A stretch of DNA of 64,000 bases from Gnetum montanum (lineage: Eukaryota > Streptophyta > Gnetopsida > Gnetales > Gnetaceae). The notes under the pieces were generated by a model that saw only the letters and a program-made list of their open reading frames with translations, searched no databases and had not been told where the DNA came from. The position numbers were made by a program, and so were the translations under genes. Position 1 is the stretch's first letter; the number at the start of each line of letters is the position of its first letter. The stretch lies in the NCBI GenBank assembly GCA_015680685.1, contig MNCI01003930.1, positions 216,065 through 280,064 on the forward strand, given 5' to 3'. Shown piece after piece: positions 49,731 to 59,980 of this stretch.

Positions 49731-50220
49731 GTTGTTGAAAATGGAGAAGTTTTTGTCTTTCACATATGTGATTTTTAGGACTTTGCACATATGTGATTGA
49801 TATGATGCGAGATAGGTGGATGTGATTGATGTGATGCTAGACTGATGGTTGTTTTTGATAGTTGGAGATTTATGTGGACAGTTGGCCACATGAAAATTTG
49901 TAGAAGAGTTATAGATAGATGGTGTTTTCCTTTGATATCTTTGTGTGGTGTTCTTTTGGTCTTTACTTTTGCATTTGCATTTTTTCATTATTTTCCATGT
50001 TTTACCAAAGAACCTTGAACCTTAACACTTTATCCTAGTCCTTGACTATGATAGAAATTTATATGTCTTAATATATTGGTTTTTAGAGCTAAGTTTATGT
50101 GTTTTATCCTTTTTAATGTTGTTCAAAAAAGGGGAGAATATAGTTATGGATATTTTTGGATATTTGCATATCTACTAACCCATTTTCTGAAGTTTTTAGC
50201 ATCACCAAAAAGGGAAAGAT
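49731..50220 (+). other. COP-1 3' untranslated region and polypurine tract
   Basis: Non-coding. It ends with AAAAAGGGAAAGA (50,207-50,219) one base before the 3' LTR, a typical copia polypurine tract. The minus-strand frame at 49,707-49,988 has no family features. Confidence 0.7.
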
Positions 50221-51356
50221 TGTTGATCTTTTGGTATGTCAAAACATTAAGAAAAATGAAGCACAAGGATGTTTGTGTTTTTTTGTGGTTGTTGTGTTTG
50301 TAGGACTTGGATTAAGACAAGAAGGCATGTGGAAGTTCAAGAACATGGACAACAAACAAAGACTTCAAAGCTTAGAAGGAGGTCTTAGCATTGAACAATT
50401 ATTTTTAGAGAAGATGTCTTGCAAAAACAATAGACATCTACCATCAAGTGAAGAGATCTCCAAGGAAAAGAAGACATCTTGGCAAAATTGAAGGTAGCAC
50501 AAGAGAAGATGTCTTTGAGAAACTATAGACATCTTTCTAGAGAGAAAGATGTCTTTCATGAGAAGAAGACATCTTTGCAGAATGAAGGTCTAATGCAGAA
50601 AGATGTCTTAGTCTTGAAGAATATGTCTTTTCAGAATGAAGGTCCATTACAGAAAGATGTCTCTATCTCAGAGAAGACATCTCTAATGATTGTTAACTAG
50701 TCATTGCACAAATTCTAAGGTGATTTCAGAAACATATTAGTTATAAGAAGACTTCATTCTCATTGGGAAAAGTGTAAGCATTTTGTACTTTCATTGTATT
50801 CATCAAGCAATCATTGTAATCATTGTTGTTCCTCATTGTACAATCTTTTGTCAATTGTAATTGGTCAAAGTGAGCTATACCTCAAAGTGCAAGGATTAAC
50901 AAACTTAGTTGCATTCTTTCCTTGTGATGATTATTCTCTATTATTACCCTACAGGGTTGATGTGCTTCTTGTAGGAAGGTATCTTTCTTGAGCTTGTCAA
51001 GATCCTACGGGATTGAGTGTTGGTATAGCGTTAGAACACTTTGGAGTAGAGCTCAAGTTGTAAAGGTTGTGAGATCATGAAAACCACATTGTAATCTAAT
51101 TAGGACCTTGTGGGATTGAGTGGATTCATAACGTTGAATCACTCTGTTGTAAAGCTTAGAGCTTGTACAGGGTGTGGTACCCTTCAAACCACATTTAAGA
51201 GTAACAAAGTCTAAAGGTGTGCTTGCAAACTATCCTTCAAGTGTGGACTACCCATGTTGGGGAACCATGTTAATTTTGGTGTGTGCTTTACTTTAAAGAA
51301 TTTTTTTGTTGAGGAATATATTCATCACCCCTCCTTTCTAAGTTTAACAATCCTCA
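50221..51356 (+). repeat. COP-1 3' LTR (1,136 bp)
   Basis: Begins TGTTGATCTTTTGGTATG and ends TTTAACAATCCTCA. The octamer array is at 50,412-50,682 with starts 50,412, 50,432, 50,452, 50,472; 50,507, 50,527, 50,547, 50,567; 50,601, 50,621; 50,655, 50,675. Ten of these are exact AGACATCT or AGATGTCT. TATAAGAAG lies at 50,742, again about 60 bp after the array. Confidence 0.93.
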
Positions 51357-51361
51357 CTAGC

Positions 51362-51613
51362 ATGGTGTGAAGATCTCATTTTGATCCATCCCATTTGACC
51401 AACGACTATCAATTTTTTCAACCATCCAAATTTTTGTATGATGTACAATTTTTGTAACTACTCAAATACTTTGTAATATGACACTTAGAGTTTGTATGTT
51501 ATTGTAGTTAGGTAGTTAGTCTATTGTCAATCCCATACTCTCCAAAATTTTTTAAACAACTTGGTCTCATTTTTGTTTACTTGAGGACAAGTTTTTAGTT
51601 AGTTGCGGGGGTC
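51362..51613 (+). pseudogene. ATH-3 coding end and 3' untranslated region
   Basis: After the CTAGC duplication the ATH-3 frame continues with HFDPSHLTNDYQFFQPSKF to about 51,450. Then follows the family 3' region (TTTGTAATATGACACTTAGA, CAATCCCATACTCTCC, ACTTGAGGACAAG), which aligns with ATH-2 (43,430-43,560) and ATH-1. It ends in the polypurine tract GTTGCGGGGGTC before the LTR. Confidence 0.65.
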
Positions 51614-52427
51614 TGATGAAGTAATGGTTAGTCAACTACATTGAGGCATGCTTCTTGACACTAATACATCTAAAGCCTATATAAATGCACACACCATTTG
51701 CATTTATAGATCTTTGGTCATTTGTGTAGCATAGCTCTTGGAATTTGCTTTTGTAGAACTTAGCCAAAATTCCCTTTTAGTACCTGCAGTGTGGAATAGA
51801 TTAACTGAATAGAGTTTTATTTGAGTGGCATTGTACCTAGACACAATCTATGAATGGAAATAACATTGACATTAATTCCTTCCATTGCAACACTTGGATT
51901 AACACTTAGTTTATTTCCAAGTACTTTACTTTAAATGCATTTTACTTTTATGGACTTAGGAAATTAATATATTATTCAGTGGAAACATGAGTACGACCAC
52001 TTCAAACATGTTATATTGACGTTTGGTAATCCCAGTAGTGGATACTTGGTATGCCAAACAATAGACACTTGGTAACCCAACAATGTTAGTATAAGGTTCT
52101 GGATGGGTATGGAGAGTGGGCACAGATGTTCTATTCTTAGGATATTTTATATTACTCTTAATTCCATAGTTAGAAATTAATCTTTTAATCACTTTATTGC
52201 TTTAATATTTTAATAATGAAAATAATAAAAATATATAAATATCTTATGCTTCAATCACACTTAACTATGTCAATTGAGCTAACACAAGTGTTGATTGGGA
52301 AGACAATGATTAACAACATCACAATTAATTATCTATACTAGGAGCCCAAAGTTCAATGGAATTTGACTTGATGGTGCATACATGGTTGTGATTTATATTG
52401 TTGAGCCTAGGGGACACTTGTTGATCA
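51614..52427 (+). repeat. ATH-3 3' LTR (814 bp)
   Basis: Begins TGATGAAGTAATGG and ends CACTTGTTGATCA, variants of the family ends. TATA box TATATAAATG at 51,678-51,687. U5 blocks such as GTACCTGCAGTGTGGA, TTATTTGAGTGGCATTGTAC and GGTAATCCCAGTAGTGGATA match ATH-2. No partner 5' LTR was found. Confidence 0.8.
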
Positions 52428-53816
52428 TGATAGGATAAATTATATAGCCTAAAATCTTTTTCTTTTTAACATTCCAAGCCCATTATCCTAATGATTCACA
52501 TTTATTTTTAATTATATATAACTCTTAAACGATGATAATAAAAAATAATGATTCGAATTAAAATAAGTTTGCACGATCTCACAATAATTTGGTACATACA
52601 CAAGCACAACATATGTATATTAAATTACAAACCGCAACCTACACTCTTTTGTTTGCGAGACATGACCTCTCTGCTGGTATATACATACATTTAAAACAAC
52701 TAAAATCATTTAAAATTACGGCAGTTCGTGCACACTGCACTCCTTAACCGCCTCTTAACCGACTTCCTAAATGAAAATGGCTGAGATCAGGTTTTAAATA
52801 TCTTCCTTCGATGGCAAGAGTTCAGTGGCTCAGCCTCATACATAGCTGTATTCCTCATAATTGATTTTTTAGAAAGGGAAGAATATCCATTGTTTCAATA
52901 GGATTGGGATTGGAGTTACCGAGTTAAAGAATCTTACCGCCTGAAGTAACACCTCATTGTTATATTCACTGTCAGAATAGTCACAGGTTAGGGTGCAGAT
53001 AAGATCATGAAAGAGATATTCATACAGATTTCCAGGGAAAAGAAAGATATTCCGAAAAGGAAAGTGTCAACTCGAGAATAACTAGATTGTCAAATCGCAA
53101 TGATGAAAGGTGGTGTCAGGGTACCATCCAGAGCTAAGGCTTACCCGTGAAAATGCGAAGGCAGTCGTACATACATGAAATCCATATCCATGCCCAGCAA
53201 AATAAACGAAACCTTAACCAACTCGGTCCAGGTTGAATCACAGATATTCGTCGGAGATTCGCGATTCAGGATAAATTTTGACGAACTGTTCTGGTCAGAT
53301 TCGGGAGCGCGTACAGAATCGCATTAAATTCGCAATGGGTACGTATTTCATAATTTCCAATGAAATGTTGTCCGGATTTGTACATATATACATTGAAATG
53401 GTCACCTTGCCTTGCCTCCTATGGTTCTTGCCTCCTTGCTTCGTATTGTTCTTGCCTTTTTAGTTCTTGCGATATCTGCATTTTGCATTAAAATCTTACG
53501 TATCTTCTCCTGTTTTGAATCATACCAAAAACTTCATTTCATTGTTAATGGCAAGCAAGCAATCAAGATTCATGGCATCGGAATGAGACGGAACACAGAA
53601 AACAAGGGAGTACGAATAAATAAACAAACACACGGAAATCACGAAAGGGCTACTATGGTAACCGAAGAAGGGGCAAGTATGGGTCATACGGAAATCAGGT
53701 TTTGGACGGGGCGTGCGAGGAAAACATTGCATTTGCATGGATTCGCCTGCGTCAAAGGTTCCGCCATGACTCACACACTCACGCGTGTTTATTGTTCCAT
53801 GCTGATTTTTGCTCTT

Positions 53817-53952
53817 TTTTATCTCTGCCGAAAAAAAACAAAAAACAAAACAGGGTCATCGGCATGGGTCATGAATCATGAACATTTTATCTCTGCCGAA
53901 AAAAAACAAAAAACAAAACAGGGTCATCGGCATGGGTCATGAGTCATGAACA
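53817..53952. repeat. 68-bp tandem duplication
   Basis: Two adjacent 68-bp units, 53,817-53,884 and 53,885-53,952, beginning TTTTATCTCTGCCG and ending TCATGAACA. I see one difference (ATGAATCATG against ATGAGTCATG). Such near identity means a recent event. Confidence 0.97.
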
Positions 53953-54131
53953 TGATGACGGATGGATGCTTGTTCAACTTTTTTAAAAATCTGTTTGCTT
54001 ATAAATCTGTTTTACTTTCCCCTTCATCATGATTAGTGCCGATTTTTCAGGTCTGAAAGGTTTTCGATCATTGTAGGTGAGGTGAGTTACTGGGCTGTGC
54101 CTACTTTAGTTAAGTTGTGTCTTCTTATAAT

Positions 54132-54179
54132 GCGGTCATCTTCAACGTGGTCCTAGCGGTCATCTTCAACGTGGCCCTA
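54132..54179. repeat. 24-bp tandem duplication
   Basis: GCGGTCATCTTCAACGTGG plus TCCTA, repeated with one C/T difference. It is followed directly by a second imperfect duplication of GCTACTCACAGGTAG (about 54,183-54,224). Confidence 0.95.
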
Positions 54180-55274
54180 TGGCGCTACTCACAGGTAGTT
54201 CCTAAGGTGCTACTCACAGGTAGGTAGTCGTTGAACAAAAGTATTAGTAGACCTGATTTGTCATAAATTTGGTTGAGGCTTGAGGCTTGATTTCATTTTT
54301 TGGAAATATTGGATTGAGTAACAAAAGGTTTCATTTTATTGCTGTCATTTTGGTTGTTGCAGAAATTATATGTTTGGCCAGATTATGGCTCCTGAGTAAG
54401 GAAATGGATTCAATGCCCTCCATACCTTAGCAAATTTTCTTGCTTCAATTTAATGGTGATATTGCAATCTTCTCTGCAATTTTTAAGCATTAACAATATT
54501 TTGGATTTACATTGTACTTGTTCTATATTTTACAATTTATTTTTATGATCTATGAGATTTAATTTTTTTAAAAAAACTAATATATTAAAATTTTCTCTAT
54601 CACGTCCTCAGCTACCAAAGCGTCCCCACTTTTTCGTGAGGCACACATACCCAAACACTTTCAGAATCACGAATCCTGGATTCCTCGCTTCCACGAATCG
54701 GATTCTTTTGATGCATAGGTTAAAAGTGTGTTGTTGCCCAGGAACAATTTTGCAGCAGATTTCCAATGCACCTGAGGCAGTGTTATTATAGTGTAGGATT
54801 ATTGTACCATGGGTATTAACGCACTATTATATTGTACCGTTATTGTACGATGCATATTTAACATCTAATATTCATAGATGTAGAGCGTCTATGACATTTT
54901 AGTTTCACTTTTCAGTCTTTGTATCGGTTAACAAACTATTTTTCTTCCTATTTTTTTTAATAGCAAATGGATATAAAAGTTGGTACCACCAGTGTTTAAA
55001 AAGTCGGGAAATGTGTGGGATCAACATATTTCAAGAATAGGAAATCGGCTACTCCAGCTGACTTATATTTAAAAGTAGCAAAAATGATACCTAAATCTAT
55101 TGATTTCTTTCTAGAAATAAAGTTTATTACAAAAGCCGTGCTGAACTCAACTGGATTGGCAAACTGCATGACCTGGCAACCAATCATTAAATCAGTGATT
55201 TATCCTTTGAGAGTGATCTGGTTTTCCCATATTGGGAACTCTATAAGTATTGGCACTGCTAGCAATTCCACAAC

Positions 55275-55550
55275 AGAGTGACCTGGCTTGTCAGAACTCT
55301 CTAAATAGTCGCAAAGGTGACAAGAGAGTGATCCGGCTTGCCGAAACTCTCTCTGAGTACTTGCAGAGGTGACAAGAGAGTGACCCAACTTGCTGGAACT
55401 CTCCCCACGTACCTGCAGAGGTGACAAGAGAGTGACCTCGCTTGACTTGCCAAAACTTTTTGACTACTTGTAGAGGTGACAAGAGTGACCCAGCTCGACT
55501 TGCCAAAACTTGTAGAGGTGACGAGAGAGTGACCCAGCTTGCCAAAACAC
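55275..55550. repeat. 52-bp minisatellite, about 6 units
   Basis: Units of roughly 50-54 bp with core GTGACAAGAGAGTGACC, then GGCTTGCC and AAACTCTCT. Unit starts lie near 55,275, 55,325, 55,377, 55,429, 55,481 and 55,526; the last units are shortened. Open minus-strand frames here (55,200-55,620) are a product of the repeat. Confidence 0.9.
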
Positions 55551-55879
55551 TGATCACAACAAGGTAAATGCAACATATTAAATAAGTCAAAGGCAAAGGC
55601 AAGTGTCTTGACCACTGCAATACACCCTCGTTGGTTGATTAATAAGCTATTTTAGACATGCTTAAAAATATTCTTATGTCTATTCATTATTTAAAATACT
55701 TTGCCTCTCACTTGTCTTTGCTTGCTTGGCTTTTCTTCTGCTTGTTGTTGGAAAGAGGAAATATTAACTAGCTTTTGTTATGGAAATCCACTGTTTTAGT
55801 GTCCCATTAGAATTTGTGCTAACCCCACCTTGAGTAGAATCTAACTCTATTTTCATTTTCTTCCATTCAACTTGCCATT

Positions 55880-56488
55880 TGATGAGTGGCTAGGTACCCC
55901 TATGCCCAACCATACGAATCACGNATTGAGGCAACTAATTTTTATGACTTTTTACTTTATCTTTTGGCATCTAATTAAGGTATGGAAAGTAAGGAATGAA
56001 ATATTATCTAATCTATAATTATCCTAATCTGTATTCTAACTATTCCTAGCATAAGTATCTGATCCCATCTTCCAGGCACGTCCTGAGCATCTCCTAACCA
56101 CTACTAGGTTACCAGACGTTAAGTGTCACTTGGTTACCAAGTGTTGGGTTTACGTTCAAGATGGTCGTACTGATGGTTTCTATGAACTATGAATGAGCGA
56201 TAACAATTAAACTAATAATAAGAGAAACTTAAGTAATTATCAAAGCATAGAAATATTAAGCTATTAAATGCATTAAATGACTAAGTCCAAATTCTGCAAG
56301 GAATGCTTGAAAGCTTGTCTTTATTGTCGTTCACACCAATGGGCTCAGATACATCTACGCTCGAATAAAGAGCTGAACATCTTCTTTTCACCTACTGCGG
56401 GCACTTGGAAAATATTCTAACTCTCGTGGGAACAAACTGCAAGAGCTTCGCTACAACTGACAAAAAGGTTAATAAGTGTGGCGAGAGC
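55880..56488 (-). repeat. Inverted ATH LTR fragment
   Basis: Opens TGATGAGTGGCTAGGTACCCC, the reverse complement of the ATH LTR end, and runs collinearly with the ATH-1 LTR (ATTGAGGCACCTGATTTT, CTAACATAAGTATTCAATCC, CACTTTGGAAAATATT). It stops near the point where the TATA box would come, exactly where ATH-4 begins. Probably the 3' part of an older minus-strand LTR into which ATH-4 inserted. One ambiguous base at 55,924. Confidence 0.8.
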
Positions 56489-57440
56489 TGATGAGACGTG
56501 ATATCGCATGCACCGCAATATCGCGTCATCCCCTGCGATATCACGTATGCGATATCGTGGTCCACTGTCAAATCTATAAATAAGAGGTGGCACTCCCCTC
56601 ATTTCTCATCCTAGGCTAGAAGTAGCGAAGCTCTGGTAGTTTAATCACTCCAGAGATAGAATATTTTCCATGTGCCCGCAGTAGGAGTCCCCAAGTGAAC
56701 AGATCTTTATTTGAGCAGCTTTGTACCTGAACGCAAGTTGTGTACGGCAATAAAGACGAGCTTTGTGGATAAACCTTGCAATACATGAAATAGGTTTATT
56801 ACATGTTATTTCCTACCTGTCATTTATTACATGCATTAGCGTGGCATGAGTACGACTTGGTTACGAGCATTGACGAATGTGTACGACTAACCAAAGAATC
56901 GGCTACTCATCGCGATTAGATTCTCTCACCCTTGTCTCCTAGAATGCGAGATGAGTACAACTTGATTATGAGCATCTACGGATGTGTACGGCTAGTCAAG
57001 GAATTGGCTGCTCATCACGCCTAGGCTAGTTAGGTGCCTCAGTACGACAACTTCGAGCACGTGCATTACATGTGGTGATCCCAATAACGATCAGCGTTTG
57101 GTAGCCACAGTTGCATAGTTCAGGGTGTGTACGGTAAGTGGGAATGGATGCTGACGCTAGTTAATTTAGACTTAGGACATTAGTTAGAGTTAGTTAGTTT
57201 TTCAACCCTTCACCCTTTAACATAGGAGATAAAACCAGAAAAGACAAAAAAAAAATCATATACCTTGAACTTACTTAACCATACACCGTGACAACAACAA
57301 GTAATTCTGGGAAGACAACGAATGATTAACCCCAAGTGTTCCATGGGGCGTTTAGGCATTTAGTCTACGGAGTTCAACCAGATCGCGTGTGCTATGCTAG
57401 TTTCGTATGGTTGAGTGTAGGGGTACCTTGCCACTCATCA
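56489..57440 (+). repeat. ATH-4 5' LTR (952 bp)
   Basis: Begins TGATGAGACGTGATATCGC and ends CTTGCCACTCATCA. TATA box TATAAATAAG at 56,575-56,584. Between LTR start and TATA are GATATC (56,500), ATATCG (about 56,519), GATATC (56,538) and GATATCG (56,551), in a CpG-containing context. Downstream blocks (CAGTAGGAGTCC, GTGATCCCAATAACGATCAG) match the older ATH LTRs. The first reading of the 45-bp inverted ends at 55,880 and 57,396 is explained by the separate inverted fragment. Confidence 0.88.
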
Positions 57441-57460
57441 TTGGCACCGTTGCCAGGGAC
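57441..57460 (+). other. ATH-4 primer-binding site (tRNA-Asp type)
   Basis: TGGCACCGTTGCCAGGGA (57,442-57,459) differs from the complement of the plant tRNA-Asp 3' end, TGGCGCCGTTGCCGGGGA, at two positions, both G to A. Confidence 0.85.
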
Positions 57461-57581
57461 TAAGTGTTTGTGCGCCGAATAGAACATAAGGGATATCACT
57501 CACATCGTTGTGAGCCTTAACGAACCTTCGAGTTAATCAAGAGAAAATTTATATAACGATGAATTTCGCACACCGATAAAA

Positions 57582-59980
57582 ATGCCTTCTTCTCATAAGA
57601 GCAACTCACCACCTAAGGACCACACACGAGACAGTTGGCAAGATAAAACACATAACCAAAATCAACCAAGTCCTAAAAAATATAAGATGACATATACTCA
57701 TCCTGATGAGTATATTCCTAATTTTACTTTTGTTCTCCATCAGGACGAACAACTACAATGAAGAGACTTGCAAGGTAACATTGTATTACCCTTAGATCGA
57801 TCAATCTCTCACATGCTTTTCTGTGCCTTGGCACAGATAGGCATGACCGAGCTATATGTTGAATACGTTGCAGAGGATTTTGATGTGAGGGATTATTATC
57901 CCACAGATGCCCAACGTATGAGAGACTTAAGGCAGGAGAGCCAACATACATTGTCGGAGGGCAAGGCCCTACACGTCCTTAGCGAAATAGGAGATGAGGA
58001 ACCCTTTATCACGGGTTCTTTAGCAAAAGATGTCCCTCCTCCTAACGATGGTGAGGAGGTTGAGTATCAGAACCTACGATCAACAATACATATCCCTAGT
58101 TCTGATGCCCGTGAACACCAGCTGTTCACAGAGGGAACAACCACTCATGCTAAGGATGAACACTTTGATCGTCACCACGATCGGGGCCATAGCAGCCGAA
58201 GAGAAGGCAAAAAACATCGTCATGGCGGTGGTTCCCCTTCTTCTTTCCCTTCTTCTTCCCCTTCTTCACATCACTCATCCTCTCCTTCCACATCTGGGCG
58301 CAGCCACCATGAACATAAAGGTGAGGATAAAGGTAAAAAAGATGAAAGACCTCGACGGGAAAGTCGAGAGAGAGGACAAGGGCAAGGATGTAGGGAGAGT
58401 AGGGAACAATGCAGACATCACAGGCGTCATGAAAGAGACAATCATGACAAGCCCCTACTTGCAACCCGAAGTATGCTTGACATAACAGAGGCAGTAAGGA
58501 TTCCCACAAGGCATTTAAAGGATAGCCGAATCAAACGATTAGACATGAATAATATCCCACGGTTTGAAGGGGGATACAATGCTGATCCGCAAAATGATTT
58601 ACAAGCATTCCATGATGCCTGTGCCTTGCAGAATATAGAAAATGAGTGGCAAAAACTTAAGTTATTCCCAAGGACACTCACCAAAGAAGCATAGAGCTGG
58701 TACTGGTCCTTAGAACCGAAAACTATCAGGAGGTGGAGTATGATGCTGGAATTATTCAACGAGAAGTATCAAATGTACTCCAGAGTGTCCAATTTGCGTA
58801 AGCAGATCCAAGGCTGGAAGCAAGGTACACACGAACCATTGGATGCTGCCATGGCCCGCTACTACACATTGTTACATCATTGCCCGGGCCATGGGTACGC
58901 TCAGCAGGATCAACTTCGCCACATCGTGGATGGGCTAAGGAATGAAACTAGAAGAACCCTTGGGACTTATGCCCAAGGGAGACTCTCACAACTTAGAGCC
59001 CATGAAGTACGTAGCTTATCGGAGCAAGTAGCAAAAGAAGAAGGTGAGCTATGCAAAAGGGAAAGTGTGGAAGAATATAACTGCGATCCCTCCCTTCAAA
59101 AGAAGGGAGTGAAATTTTGTGATGAAGAGGATGAGTCACCAATCGAAGAGTTAGTGAATCGGAAAACTTTGCTAATCCAAAAATTAACAACTGAGGTATC
59201 GGCCAAAGTAGACCAAATGTGGGATTCCTTAGACTCAAGAATTGAAATAGTNAATGATGGTGGATGTGAGATCTGCCATTATGACCATCCTAAGGGATGT
59301 TGCCCCATCATCTCACATCTACAAGAGTCTGGGGTGTATGCGCTTAATCCAAGACTCAACCAATGGCAAACACCCCGAAGGTTACCTTATCCACAAGGTA
59401 ACCCAAGGCAGTTCCAACAACCCTTAATGTATTGTCCAAGTGGAACTCCGCCACAGCCCATCAAACAGCATCAGCAGTGGTTATACCCACAGTCATGGGG
59501 GATGCCACCGCCAACACAACAGTACCCTTACCAGCAGCTTGATCCTTATGGTTATTGTGTGCATCAGCCAATTTCCCCATGTGACACTATATATCACATA
59601 AACCCTCCATGTTACTACCAAGTTCAGGAGTACTTAGGACTCCTTCTCCTTTGGGGAAATGCTCCATACCCACACTATCCTCCAATTCCATCCACATCTC
59701 TTATGCCAGTCGTCCCACCGCCAACCGCTCCAACAAAGCCTAAAGTAAACCCCACTCAACCGCAATAGCCCAATACTACAAAGGCTCCCAAACCTCCAGT
59801 ATCAGTTGGTTCTAACAAGCATACACCAAAAAGATCCTTCCTTAGGATCAACAATCCAACTAAGCCTTCGCCTTCACAAGCGGTTGAGCATCCTAACACC
59901 CCCATACCAAATAAGGTTTCGGGAAACCCCCAGACAAAGAAATCGCATCCAATGCATACAGTTATGTTAACACATACTGT
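57582..59980 (+). pseudogene. ATH-4 gag
   Basis: The first ATG after the primer site, 57,582, opens the frame that continues through all of gag and protease; the TTG at 57,768 is inside it, not a start. Premature stops: TGA 57,759, TAG 58,692, TAG 59,766. Order of parts: N-terminal region; a Ser/Pro stretch and highly charged Arg/Glu/Lys-rich stretch (58,230-58,440); capsid from LDMNNIPRFEGGY (58,540) through FNEKYQMYSRVSNLRKQIQ (58,755-58,812); knuckle CEICHYDHPKGCC (59,265-59,303); and a Pro/Gln-rich tail with repeated P-Q-Q. It would form virus-like particles and bind the element RNA. One ambiguous base (59,252). Confidence 0.88.

Larger units (their letters stand above)
44663..51356 (+). 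mobile_element. COP-1, non-autonomous copia-type element
   Basis: Complete in outline: 5' LTR 44,663-45,795, primer site TGGCATCAAAGC (45,798-45,809), gag relic, a second ORF relic, polypurine tract AAAAAGGGAAAGA (50,207-50,219), and 3' LTR 50,221-51,356. The target duplication is a perfect CTAGC (44,658-44,662 and 51,357-51,361). No integrase, RT or RNase H motif lies in the 4.4-kb interior, so transposition must have used another element's enzymes. It interrupts ATH-3 and is younger than it. Confidence 0.9.
52428..55879. other. Region without recognised LTR-element sequence, relatively CpG-rich
   Basis: Different in character from everything to its left: CG dinucleotides are frequent from about 52,650 to 54,800, and no LTR or pol sequence is present. 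On the minus strand, about 53,290-53,150 reads as protein-like sequence (NICDSTWTELVKVSFIL, then a short run ending in SHFHG) before a GTAAGC donor-like site near 53,145, so a decayed or partial exon is possible. The plus-strand frame at 53,412-53,942 ends inside a tandem duplication and shows no family motif. TATAAAAG occurs at 54,972. I cannot name a gene. Confidence 0.4.

Noticed and set aside
53412-53942. A 176-codon plus-strand frame as a host protein gene
   Set aside because: Its C-terminus is just the translated 68-bp tandem duplication, it has no recognisable domain, and a minus-strand reading nearby looks at least as coding.
55200-55620. Overlapping minus-strand frames with a repeated peptide
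   Set aside because: They are produced by the 52-bp minisatellite read in several frames; there is no start context or homology.
55880-57440. A single LTR or MITE with 45-bp terminal inverted repeats
   Set aside because: The left part aligns collinearly with the minus-strand ATH-1 LTR and the right part with plus-strand ATH LTRs, so two opposed LTRs explain it better.
58150-58509. Minus-strand 119-codon frame and other long minus-strand frames in 57.7-61 kb
   Set aside because: They are shadows of the ATH-4 gag-pol frame, whose motifs are unambiguous.
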